A DNA stretch of 41,967 bases, taken from assembly GCA_937876985.1 (NCBI GenBank), contig CALEFT010000042.1:1-41967 (forward strand), read 5' to 3'. Source of the DNA: an uncultured Clostridia bacterium. Lineage in GTDB: Bacteria; Bacillota; Clostridia; Saccharofermentanales; Saccharofermentanaceae. Positions 35,301-41,967 of this stretch are shown here, piece by piece. Position numbers and translations under genes: made by a program. The stretch's first letter is position 1. Each line of letters begins with the position of its first letter. The notes under the pieces are model-generated. The model did no database searches and was not told the DNA's origin. It saw only the letters and a list, made by a program, of their open reading frames with translations.

Positions 35301-36147
35301 TGAGCTTATAGATACCAACACGTGCCAAATCATAGCGGCGTGAGTCGAAGAACAATGCGTTAAGGTGTGACGTAGCAGCCTCTGTAGAAACTGGCTCACC
35401 TGGACGAACCTTCTTGTAGAACTCCATCAAGGAGTCGTTCTTGTTCTTACATGTATCCTTCTCCATTGTTGTGAGAAGACCTGGCTCCTCACCAAATACG
35501 TTGATAATCTCTTCGTTAGACTCAAGACCTAAGCAACGAAGGAAAATAGAAAGTGGGAACTTACGAGCACGGTCAACACGGACAGAAATAATCTCATTCT
35601 CATCCTCCTCGAGCTCTAACCAAGCACCTCTATTTGGAATAATCTGTGATGTATAAACAACCTTACCAGTCTTTCCCTCAGCCTGACCAAAGTATGCTCC
35701 TGGGGAACGAACAATCTGGCTGATGATTACTCTCTCAGCACCATTAATAACAAACGTACCGTAGTCTGTCATAATTGGGAAATCACCAACATATGCAGGG
35801 GAATCCTTAATTTCTCCTGTCAAAGTATTGCGTAAACGAAGGTTGAGTCTAAGTGGAGCAGCATAGTTGCTATCCTTCTCCTTACACTCATCTAGGCTAC
35901 ATGCAGGCTGTGTTGGATCAAACTCTCTATCTAAGAAATAAATCTCCCAAACACCCTGTGAATCAGTAATTGGAGAAACCTCCTGGAATACCTCATAAAT
36001 ACCCTCATTCATGAACCAGTTGTAAGAATCCTTCTGGATCTCGATGAGATTAGGTACCTCGATTACCTCGTCAATGTGAGAATAAGACATTCTGTGTGTC
36101 TTTCCCTGCTTGACTTGCTTAAGCTTTTGCTCAATAGGACAATCCAT
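32356..36147 (-). CDS. rpoB: RNA polymerase beta subunit
   Basis: The beta subunit of RNA polymerase. I choose ATG at 36147 (MDCPIEQKLKQV, 1263 residues) because GAGGTG lies at good spacing; an upstream in-frame start at 36186 has no site. Hallmarks include ELTHKRRLSALGPGGL, CPIETPEGPNIGLI, GYNYEDA and KMAGRHGNKG. In the rifampicin region the residues read FGDQQNPL in place of the usual FMDQxNPL (34555-34572). The gene has its own promoter and is not preceded by rplJ-rplL. Confidence 0.98.
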   Translation of the reverse strand: MDCPIEQKLKQVKQGKTHRMSYSHIDEVIEVPNLIEIQKDSYNWFMNEGIYEVFQEVSPITDSQGVWEIYFLDREFDPTQPACSLDECKEKDSNYAAPLRLNLRLRNTLTGEIKDSPAYVGDFPIMTDYGTFVINGAERVIISQIVRSPGAYFGQAEGKTGKVVYTSQIIPNRGAWLELEEDENEIISVRVDRARKFPLSIFLRCLGLESNEEIINVFGEEPGLLTTMEKDTCKNKNDSLMEFYKKVRPGEPVSTEAATSHLNALFFDSRRYDLARVGIYKLNKKLSLAARIAGHKAAEDIITADGELLLAKDSIIEKAKAIEIEDAGISAVSVYPITKIGDTTRISDRPLRVIGNGRVDCDKFIRASFSEKELKGFDIKETRINERVRGEVLREIIADIRENAKKADYVTKLKIALDSRKNELMPKNLVVDDIIAMVSYYIGLRYGVGELDNIDHLGNRRIRSVGELLQNQMRQGISRIEKNVRERMASIDENEADKITAQTIVNTRPLLAAFREFFGSSQLSQFGDQQNPLAELTHKRRLSALGPGGLSRDRASFEVRDVHSSHYGRMCPIETPEGPNIGLITSLATYARVNRYGFIETPYRRFDKENCVVTRDVEYMTADREDLFNIAQANEPLDSEGHFINKKIVCRRLDKFIEVSPSEVDYMDVSPKQLVSVSTALIPFLGNDDANRALMGSNMQRQAVPLIKPEAPIIGTGMEYRAAKDSGVCKVAANDGVVKFVAADKIEIEREDGAIDTYKLSKYQRSNQSNCINQRPIVSIGEKVKAGDIIADGPATENGELALGKNVLIGFMTWEGYNYEDAVLINERIVRDDVYTSIHIEEYECEARDTKLGPEEITREIPNVGDDALSNLDEDGIIRIGAEVRAGDILVGKVSPKGETELTAEERLYRAIFGERAREVRDTSLRVPHGESGVVVHIDTFTKKNNPNLKTSVNKLVRVYVAQKRKLSVGDKMAGRHGNKGVVSRILPEEDMPFLPDGTTLDIVLNPLGVPSRMNIGQLLEVHLGRAARALNWKVATPVFDGATEKDIVEAFQWAGIDSDGKTILYDGRTGEPFENRITVGVMYYLKLHHLVDDKMHARSIGPYSLVTQQPLGGKAQFGGQRFGEMEVWALEAYGAAHTLQEILTVKSDDIDGRSRTYDAIIRGNNVPAAGVPESFKVLIRELQALALDVRIYKQDEGGKGHTEVSIQEQYNDADAQLPEANELIRKDFESEAPTEEDLLQNGYVEADASGNILEDDFADDEI

Positions 36148-36341
36148 TGTCAATATCACCTCTCGAAAAATAGCTTTGGAGCACATCTCTGTAACTCCTA
36201 GCGGCCTTCGCTTCCAATTGATTTCCGATCTATATCACACCCCCGAAAAGCCTTATTTCATAGGCCTTTGACGGCGTTCTATACCACAAAAATCTTGTTT
36301 CGTCAAGATAAAAAGGGCATAGTTCCCCTTAAAATATGACG
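36148..36341 (-). promoter_or_regulatory. Long 5' leader of rpoB-rpoC
   Basis: From the predicted start near 36341 to the ATG there are about 190 untranslated bases. Just after the start a short stem AAGGG/CCCTT followed by TTTTTA could act as a weak attenuator (about 36311-36332). A block with CGAAAAGCC lies near the middle. No ribosomal protein binding leader is recognised. Confidence 0.4.
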
Positions 36342-36347
36342 CACTAT

Positions 36348-36375
36348 ATTATATCATCAAGTTTGTCTATGTCAA
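36348..36375 (-). promoter_or_regulatory. Consensus promoter of rpoB-rpoC
   Basis: On the minus strand TTGACA (36370-36375), a 16-base spacer and TATAAT (36348-36353). Both boxes are perfect. It lies directly after the terminator of the preceding gene. Confidence 0.85.
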
Positions 36376-36394
36376 CGGGAAATTTTCGAGATAG

Positions 36395-36420
36395 AAAACC
36401 GCCAGCAAAAATACTGGCGG
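36395..36420 (-). terminator. Terminator of the membrane-anchored protein gene
   Basis: On the minus strand CCGCCAG pairs with CTGGCGG (36414-36420 and 36399-36405), followed by TTTT. It isolates rpoB from the gene upstream. Confidence 0.85.
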
Positions 36421-36478
36421 CCTATTGTTCTATGAATAATCTAGATTTGCTAGCTAAACTAGCGTCAAGGTATCAAGA

Positions 36479-38032
36479 TTAGTATGTAAGAGCTGACATT
36501 GTTGAATAATTAACTTCTGCTGTAGCGCCCTGGTTCAAAATCGTGTTTGCAGACCAACCATTGATGCTTGCAGTAACGATTGTTGCACGAGCTGTAGCCA
36601 TCCAACCTGGAAGTGTCTCAACATAGTAGTAAATTGAAACTGCTCCATTATCGTCGCGAGGCAATACGATCATGTCACCAGCAACTCTGTCCTCAGAAGC
36701 GAGCCACTCTCCAAGAGCAACGTGCTCGTTTGCAAGTGTGCTTGGATCTTCTGGATTGAAAGTATCCTCTGTGTACATATCGTAGTAACCACCAGTAATA
36801 ATCTGCTCAGAATAATCTGTGTTGTCCTTAAGCAAATCAACGAAAGACATCTCGTCAGTAACCTGAGCCATAATTGCATTTGCTTCAGCAATTGTTGTCT
36901 CAAGACCAGCTGCGATTGACTCTGGTGTAGCGTTATCTGCTGTAGCAGCATCGTTAGAAAGTGTTAGACATCTATAATAGTATGTATCAACTTCGTTCAA
37001 ATATGGCTCTTCTCTTAGGAACAAGTAGTAGCCATTTGCACCCTCAAGGATTACTGTTGAGCTTCCCTCTTCGCCGTTAACTGCGTTCTCAGGGATTGTG
37101 CCGTCGAACAAGAATTCTGTAGCGCCTTCGCAAAGAGCATCTGTTCTAGTGGAGTTAAATCCTTCATAGTGTGTATATGTCTCATCTGCTTCGATTGCAG
37201 AAACAAGTGCTTCGTCATCAGCAAAAGCTTCGAGGATTCCTTCGCGGAAGGACTCGGAATCTTCTGCAACTGCTTCTACACTTTCTGCTAGCTCAAGAGC
37301 AGCCTCCAAGTCAGCATTGCCTTCCTCATCTACCTCAGCAGCAAAGTAATACATGTTAAAGTCTACTCTCTCGTATGCGTCAGGATTCTCATCATATGCA
37401 GCCTGAATATCTTCTGCAGATGGTCTAAATACGAACTGTGCCAAATACTCGTTATACTCAGAAACGTAGCAAATTAGCTCATTAAGCTCCAAGTAATTTC
37501 TTGCTGTAAAGCCAGTACCATACATGGAATGCAAATATGTTGTAGCAGAAGGATAACCACGATACTCAGCAACTGGAACAATCATGTCTTCGTACATGAG
37601 TCTTGCATATCTAGCTGCACCAGAATGCTCACGATAACCAGCCTCGTCAGCAACCTCTTCTACTAGGTATGAATTCATAAGCTCTGCTGCTGCACTATCT
37701 AGTATACGCATATAGTATGTCTCACCTGTAGCTGGATCAGCAACCTGGTCAAGATCAACTCCCTGCAAGCCTCCGTTTTGGCTATAACTACTCAAAACTT
37801 GAATGTATCCATAGTTAAGCTCATTAACTGAAGCAGAAGCAAACTTTACTTTGTTTCCGTTCTCGTCAACTTTATAGAAATTAACGCCTGTCGCAAGCTT
37901 TGGTACTATACCAGTAACATAAACTCCAAACGCTACAATAATGAGTACTACTATTGTAATAACAACAGCAGTAACTATCTTATTCTTCTTATTAGACCCA
38001 ACCTTAACGAGTCTCTCTTCAGACTTTGGCAT
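36479..38032 (-). CDS. Membrane-anchored extracytoplasmic protein, possibly SurA/PpiC-like
   Basis: A 517-residue protein with a basic N-terminus (about 1-19), one membrane helix at about 20-42 and a large acidic outside domain. No Cys lipobox follows the helix, so it is an N-in anchored protein. A SurA N-terminal-like helical region with many Tyr, Glu and Ala residues, followed by a middle part beginning RPSAEDIQAAYDENPDAYER, resembles the layout of foldase-type PpiC proteins, but I see no clear parvulin active-site motif. Function is therefore uncertain. GGATGGG near the ATG may be its ribosome binding site. It lies between a HAD phosphatase gene and rpoB, with its own terminator. Confidence 0.6.
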   Translation of the reverse strand: MPKSEERLVKVGSNKKNKIVTAVVITIVVLIIVAFGVYVTGIVPKLATGVNFYKVDENGNKVKFASASVNELNYGYIQVLSSYSQNGGLQGVDLDQVADPATGETYYMRILDSAAAELMNSYLVEEVADEAGYREHSGAARYARLMYEDMIVPVAEYRGYPSATTYLHSMYGTGFTARNYLELNELICYVSEYNEYLAQFVFRPSAEDIQAAYDENPDAYERVDFNMYYFAAEVDEEGNADLEAALELAESVEAVAEDSESFREGILEAFADDEALVSAIEADETYTHYEGFNSTRTDALCEGATEFLFDGTIPENAVNGEEGSSTVILEGANGYYLFLREEPYLNEVDTYYYRCLTLSNDAATADNATPESIAAGLETTIAEANAIMAQVTDEMSFVDLLKDNTDYSEQIITGGYYDMYTEDTFNPEDPSTLANEHVALGEWLASEDRVAGDMIVLPRDDNGAVSIYYYVETLPGWMATARATIVTASINGWSANTILNQGATAEVNYSTMSALTY

Positions 38033-38108
38033 ATTCTAAGCCCATCCTTTACAAAAGTTGTTCGGCGCTTATCTGCACCGCATATCGTGTGCAAAAAACC
38101 ACACTGTA

Positions 38109-38780
38109 TTATAATTCGTGCAACCCAATAATGCAAGAAAGTTCGGAAATGTCTTCTATCACATATGTCGGGTCAAGCTTAATCAGTTCTTCCTTTGGCA
38201 TTCTCGTCCATCCAACAAGCACACTGTCGCACGAGGCCGCCTGCGCACACAAGATGTCTGGCGCCGCATCTCCTACATACAAAACTCGGCTTGAATCCGT
38301 AAGTCCCGCCTTTTCCATCGCATACAAAAGCGGCTCCGGTCCCGGCTTATGTCCCTCCGTAAGCTCCTTGTGAATGAAGGAGTCGAAGTTCTTTTCGAGG
38401 TGGAGCACCTCTATGGAGGTCATTAGCGACTTTTTGCGCTTCGAGGTCACGATTCCTTGGTAGATTCCTAACGCCTGGATTTTCTCTAGCTCCTCTCTAA
38501 CCCCCTCGAAAAGCGGCAGTTCGTTATTTACTAACGCTTTCTCGTTATGGCGGATGTAGCTATCAAACAGCGCCTTGCTCGTTTCCTCGTCGTGCATTTG
38601 GAACGTCTCGATAAGCGGCTTCCCAATGTAGCTTAGCAAATCTGCGTCCGTTCTGTCGCAGCGGCCAAGCACGTCATTGTAGGCGAGCTTAAAACACTCC
38701 ATAATAACAGGAACGCTGTCAGCCAGCGTTCCGTCAAAATCATAGAATATAGCATCATACTTATATTGAGTATTATTCAT
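38109..38780 (-). CDS. HAD-superfamily phosphatase (Gph/PpaX-like)
   Basis: A cytoplasmic HAD hydrolase of 223 residues. Motif I is DFDGTLADS, with nucleophile D14 and acid/base D16; motif II is VTSKRKK (the T/S and Lys); motif IV is YVGDAAPDILCA. A cap domain sits between motifs I and II (about 22-85). This layout matches phosphoglycolate phosphatase and pyrophosphatase PpaX types; substrate not determinable. It follows the CNNM gene by 47 bases on the same strand. Confidence 0.85.
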   Translation of the reverse strand: MNNTQYKYDAIFYDFDGTLADSVPVIMECFKLAYNDVLGRCDRTDADLLSYIGKPLIETFQMHDEETSKALFDSYIRHNEKALVNNELPLFEGVREELEKIQALGIYQGIVTSKRKKSLMTSIEVLHLEKNFDSFIHKELTEGHKPGPEPLLYAMEKAGLTDSSRVLYVGDAAPDILCAQAASCDSVLVGWTRMPKEELIKLDPTYVIEDISELSCIIGLHEL

Positions 38781-38827
38781 ATACTATTCTCCATAAACCG
38801 TTATAGACCGTTATAGGCAACTTGTCA

Positions 38828-40183
38828 TTAGTCCTCAGACTTGCCTTCGTTTTCCTGCTCGTCGTCTGTTGCTGTCTCGTCCTTGATAATGTGAATCAAT
38901 ACCTTAGAAATAGCACGATCCTGAACATGCAATACCTTAATTGAAATGTTCTTATATGTAACGACTGGCTTCTCGCGAGGCTCTGGTACTCTATCAAGAA
39001 TCTGGATTACTAGACCAGCAATCGTGTCGTACTCATCATCTGTTAGCTCGATATTAATTACATTCTCAAGGTCAGAAAGCGTCATGTCGCCAGCAACAAT
39101 ATAGTCGCCGTTGCTTAAACGAATACACTCCTGATCCTCGTCGTCGAACTCGTCAGAAATATTACCAACAATCTCTTCAACCATATCTTCAAGAGTAACG
39201 ATGCCCATCGTTCCGCCGTACTCGTCAAGAACAACCGCCATCTGCATACCGCAAGTCTTCATCTCGTTAAATAACGCGGAAATCTTCTTCGTCTCATGCA
39301 CGAAAATCGCATCACGAACAATCTTAGAAAGTGTAAATGTCTCGATTTCCTTCTCTGTCATTCCGAGCAAGTCCTTAATGTGAAGGATTCCAATAATGTC
39401 GTCGATTGTCTCATCATATACTGGGATTCTAGTAAACTTCTCCGTTGAAGCAACCTTCAATGTCTCCTCGTAACTAGCATCACGTGGAAGAGAAACAATC
39501 TTCTTACGATGCGTCATTACCTCAGAAACTTCCTTGTCATTAAACTCGAAAATATTCTCGATCATCTTCTTCTCGTTGTCCTCAATGCTGTCAGACTCAG
39601 AAGCGACATCTACCATCATACGAATCTCTTCTTCAGTAACTTCCTTGTCGTTATCATCAGGGTCAATACCGAACATGCGTAGTAGCAAATTTGTAGAAGC
39701 TGTAAGGAGCTTTACGAATGGTCTAGCAAAAGAACCAAATACGCTAACCACCTTCGATGCACTAAAAGCCCACTTCTCCGCATTCTTCTGAGCAATTCTC
39801 TTCGGAACAAGCTCACCTAATACGAGCGAGAAGTATGACAAAATCAATGTAATAAGCACTGTACATAGTGGGTCAATCCAAGAGAACTTTCCATTCGGGT
39901 CTAATGCAGTGCTTAATAGCTCGGAGAAATTATCCGCAGCAAAAGCTGAGGACAAGAATCCTGCAAATGTAACACCAACCTGAATTGTAGATAGGAATGT
40001 ACCCGGATTTTCTAGGAATTTTACGATACGCTTGGCACCCTTGTGACCTTCCTCGGCCATCTTCGCCATCTTCGCGTCATTAAGCGTAATTACCGCCATT
40101 TCTGTTCCCGCAAAAAACGCGTTAACAAGTATAAGAATAAAAACTAATAATAAATCTAAAAGTATACTCACCCCGTCAGGCAT
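38828..40183 (-). CDS. CNNM/HlyC-type membrane protein with CBS domains
   Basis: A 451-residue protein. I choose ATG at 40183 (MPDGVSILLD) because AAAGGAAAGG is directly upstream, whereas an ATG at 40210 has none. Residues 1-190 form a DUF21 membrane domain with about four segments and NAFFAGTEMAVI; two CBS domains follow (about 210-330) with FTRIPVYDETIDDIIGILH; the C-terminal CorC_HlyC domain holds GDYIVAGDMTLSDLEN. Relatives are linked to magnesium or cobalt efflux and are often mis-annotated as hemolysins. Confidence 0.88.
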   Translation of the reverse strand: MPDGVSILLDLLLVFILILVNAFFAGTEMAVITLNDAKMAKMAEEGHKGAKRIVKFLENPGTFLSTIQVGVTFAGFLSSAFAADNFSELLSTALDPNGKFSWIDPLCTVLITLILSYFSLVLGELVPKRIAQKNAEKWAFSASKVVSVFGSFARPFVKLLTASTNLLLRMFGIDPDDNDKEVTEEEIRMMVDVASESDSIEDNEKKMIENIFEFNDKEVSEVMTHRKKIVSLPRDASYEETLKVASTEKFTRIPVYDETIDDIIGILHIKDLLGMTEKEIETFTLSKIVRDAIFVHETKKISALFNEMKTCGMQMAVVLDEYGGTMGIVTLEDMVEEIVGNISDEFDDEDQECIRLSNGDYIVAGDMTLSDLENVINIELTDDEYDTIAGLVIQILDRVPEPREKPVVTYKNISIKVLHVQDRAISKVLIHIIKDETATDDEQENEGKSED

Positions 40184-40347
40184 GTATTTTCCTTTCCTTT
40201 CCGTATCCATCTGTAATATTTACAATAATGATACTGCCGAACACTAACCGTCCGACTTAACCCCCATATTATACACAGTTTCATCAAATTTGCATAGCAA
40301 CGAACCTTTTGGCACAAAAATGTTACAAAAGTCTCACCCAGCCTACC

Positions 40348-40608
40348 TCAAGTTTCGTCTACCGCGTCTTCGTCCTGCTTTTCGAGTTCGCCCTTATGAT
40401 GCTCGTCATAGAAAAGATCGCGGTTTCTCTCGTACTCCTCCATCGCATTCGCAAAAAGCTCCCCCAGGTGCGCGCCACCATTTCTTAGCGCCACCAAAGT
40501 CTCGTCGTCGATGTCCGCCTTAATCTCCTCAAGCCCAGCCTGAACCTCCATGAAACCCACGATGTCCTCTGGAGTAATATTTGTGTCTTTCATTTGATTG
40601 TTTTCCAT
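40348..40608 (-). CDS. Small acidic protein of unknown function
   Basis: An 86-residue protein starting at ATG 40608, chosen because AGGG lies 7 bases upstream on the minus strand; a start at 40626 would add six residues. It is rich in Glu and Asp, helical in appearance (MEEYERNRDLFYDEHHKGE) and has no signal or membrane segment. It is located between the cyclase-family gene and the CNNM gene on the same strand. I recognise no family. Confidence 0.6.
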   Translation of the reverse strand: MENNQMKDTNITPEDIVGFMEVQAGLEEIKADIDDETLVALRNGGAHLGELFANAMEEYERNRDLFYDEHHKGELEKQDEDAVDET

Positions 40609-40641
40609 TGCATTTCCCTCATCCAAATCTAAAACATCTGC

Positions 40642-41232
40642 CTACTCAATCTCGACCAAGTACGCCCTACATGGAGCCCCGTCAAACCCTGCAAAATTCA
40701 GCGGCGCCGCGCTTAGAAAATATTTGCCCTCCGCTACGCCCTCAAGCGTCACACCCTCAAGTAGCACGACCTCCTTGCCAAGCAAAGCCTTGTGCACCGC
40801 CATCGGAGCATCAACTGGCCCAACCGTCTGACTCTCGTTTCCAAGTAGCTTTAGGCCTGCCTTCGCGAAAAGCTCCGCCGCCTCTAATGTCACCGTCACA
40901 TCTCCTGCAATAAGAATTCTTTCAGCCGCGCTAGCAGCCTTCGCCTTCTCGATGATTCTAGACGCATCACTTGCTGTCACATCACCTTCGCATCGCGCAA
41001 CATAGCACAGTCCAACAAATGAATCTAGCGGCATCTTGTCTATCGTTTTGCCCTCGTTAATAAAGTGAAACGGTGCATCGACATGCGTACCGTTATGCGC
41101 ACACATGTCTATCATGGAAAGATTGTAGAGTTCGCCGTCTGCCATGCTTTTCACAAGGGGGCCCTTCGGACTATCGTCACCAGGGAAAACTCTGCACGAT
41201 AAAACTTCTTGAGAAATGTCGATAATCCTCAT
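40642..41232 (-). CDS. Cyclase/kynurenine-formamidase family metal hydrolase
   Basis: A 196-residue protein of the putative cyclase family (PF04199). HNGTHVDAPFHF at residues 46-57 is the signature, with H46, H50, D52 and H56 as the likely zinc/manganese ligands. Family members hydrolyse N-formylkynurenine or related amides; the substrate here is unknown since no tryptophan-degradation genes are nearby. It probably forms an operon with the small acidic protein 33 bases downstream; the gene for a small membrane protein is 31 bases upstream. Confidence 0.85.
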   Translation of the reverse strand: MRIIDISQEVLSCRVFPGDDSPKGPLVKSMADGELYNLSMIDMCAHNGTHVDAPFHFINEGKTIDKMPLDSFVGLCYVARCEGDVTASDASRIIEKAKAASAAERILIAGDVTVTLEAAELFAKAGLKLLGNESQTVGPVDAPMAVHKALLGKEVVLLEGVTLEGVAEGKYFLSAAPLNFAGFDGAPCRAYLVEIE

Positions 41233-41263
41233 TTGAGCCTCCGTTGCCTACTTAGCAAAATCC

Positions 41264-41725
41264 TTAGTCGTTATTGGTACTTATTCCAACGCAAACGAAG
41301 TAACGTCCAACCTTTACTAGGCGTAGGTTGTCACCTCTATTAACAAAGCGTGAACTTGATGTTGCAAAAGAAATCGCCCTTTTTGTGTTCTCGCATCTAA
41401 CGATATAGCGATTCTTGTGATACCTTTTGAAAGCTACAACATCCTCATACGCCTCAAGGCTCTCGCTGTCGATTTGTGACTTGAGTCTAAAATAATTCAC
41501 GATGCTAATTACTAGCGTTCCTACAACTCCAAGGCCAATGATTCCCAAGAAAATGAAAAAGAACTTCTTTGCATCAGCGTCACCATTTACGCCGCCAAAT
41601 CTGTAATTCGCATAAAAGAAGAAAGCAACTAATACCAAAACAGAGAAAAAGTCTCCTCCCATTCTCTTTAATGCCCACTTAAGAGCCAATTCCTTCTCAG
41701 ACTCATCTAGAATAATACTATTCAT
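41264..41725 (-). CDS. Small membrane protein of unknown function
   Basis: A 153-residue protein with two membrane helices at about 25-43 and 57-80, short charged ends, and a C-terminal basic domain of about 70 residues rich in Lys and Arg (VRCENTKRAISFATSSSRF). GGAGGGAT lies before the ATG on the minus strand. It is the first gene of the minus-strand cluster with the cyclase-family gene. No family recognised. Confidence 0.7.
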   Translation of the reverse strand: MNSIILDESEKELALKWALKRMGGDFFSVLVLVAFFFYANYRFGGVNGDADAKKFFFIFLGIIGLGVVGTLVISIVNYFRLKSQIDSESLEAYEDVVAFKRYHKNRYIVRCENTKRAISFATSSSRFVNRGDNLRLVKVGRYFVCVGISTNND

Positions 41726-41774
41726 TATCTATCCCTCCTAAATAAAATGTTTGGTTTTTCCCTTAACCTTTCTC

Positions 41775-41780
41775 ATTATA
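41775..41780 (-). promoter_or_regulatory. Possible -10 box for the small membrane protein gene
   Basis: TATAAT on the minus strand, about 50 bases ahead of the start codon. No good -35 is found at proper spacing. Confidence 0.35.
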
Positions 41781-41819
41781 CAACAAACTTAGTGTTGATG
41801 CATTCTAATGTTGGCCCCA

Positions 41820-41878
41820 TTGCAAAGCGGTTTGATTGACGGTATGGATTTTTGCGGATTTCTTATACCACTTTGCAA
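41820..41878. repeat. 59-bp imperfect inverted repeat next to the 61-bp array
   Basis: TTGCAAAG (41820-41827) is inverted at CTTTGCAA (41871-41878), with inner GGT/ACC and GGTAT/ATACC pairs, giving a long hairpin. It lies 12 bases before the 61-bp repeat array. Confidence 0.6.
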
Positions 41879-41890
41879 ACCAGAGGCGTT

Positions 41891-41967
41891 CAGCAAGAAG
41901 TTCATCAAAACAGGGTCTCCTGGGTGAACTTTCTGCTGATAACCCCTAGTTCAGCAAGAAGTTCATC
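41891..41967. repeat. Second 61-bp hairpin repeat array, reversed and cut by the window edge
   Basis: 41891-41951 is a full unit in the opposite orientation to 26960-27142, and 41952-41967 begins another. The sequence is nearly identical to the first array across about 15 kb, so this is a dispersed, actively copied or constrained element. Confidence 0.93.

Overview
The window looks like chromosome from a low-to-moderate GC, anaerobic Gram-positive bacterium of the Clostridia (Bacillota). The grounds are strong AGGAGG-type ribosome binding sites, a clostridial glgB-C-D-A glycogen operon with the GlgD paralogue, a ferredoxin-dependent 2-oxoacid oxidoreductase operon, a Gram-positive style signal peptidase, DUF885 and Thr-linker lipoproteins, and classic TTGACA/TATAAT promoters. 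I cannot name the species.

Layout. 1-7819 (+) is housekeeping: rsmE, hisS, aspS, lepB, lepA and a CaCA cation antiporter. 7927-8646 (-) holds an XRE-type regulator with two membrane segments and a tRNA-Leu(UAG). 8915-10966 (+) is a DUF885 lipoprotein with a very acidic linker. About 11.07-14.25 kb looks like an acquired patch: a primase-like C-terminal remnant, an HNH nuclease and a DGQHR (DndB-like) protein translationally coupled behind a consensus promoter, and a Thr-linker lipoprotein. 14.25-14.97 kb has no intact gene, but holds a strong promoter, a structured RNA with a possible pseudoknot, and an intrinsic terminator, all upstream of a sodium:solute symporter. 16.6-19.3 kb is the four-subunit 2-oxoacid:ferredoxin oxidoreductase operon. 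19.4-20.3 kb is an NAD-dependent epimerase-like protein. 20.5-26.9 kb is glgB-glgC-glgD-glgA.

The glg operon ends at a terminator facing the tyrS terminator; three tandem 61-bp hairpin repeats lie between the two. From 27.2 kb on, everything is on the minus strand: tyrS, rpoC, rpoB, a membrane-anchored extracytoplasmic protein, a HAD phosphatase, a CNNM/CBS protein, a small acidic protein, a cyclase-family hydrolase and a small membrane protein. The window ends inside a second copy of the 61-bp repeat array in the opposite orientation.

How genes work together. hisS-aspS-lepB-lepA serve translation and secretion. The oxidoreductase operon links 2-oxoacid decarboxylation to ferredoxin. GlgC makes ADP-glucose (with GlgD as the likely regulatory partner), GlgA polymerises it and GlgB branches it. 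rpoB-rpoC encode the core polymerase and sit behind their own promoter, apart from rplJL.

The most unusual items are the lysine-rich histone-H1-like tails on GlgB and GlgA but not on GlgC or GlgD, the pseudoknot/antiterminator-like leader before the symporter, the HNH-DGQHR gene pair on an atypical patch, the 61-bp hairpin repeat family, and an over-represented CGAAAAG heptamer.
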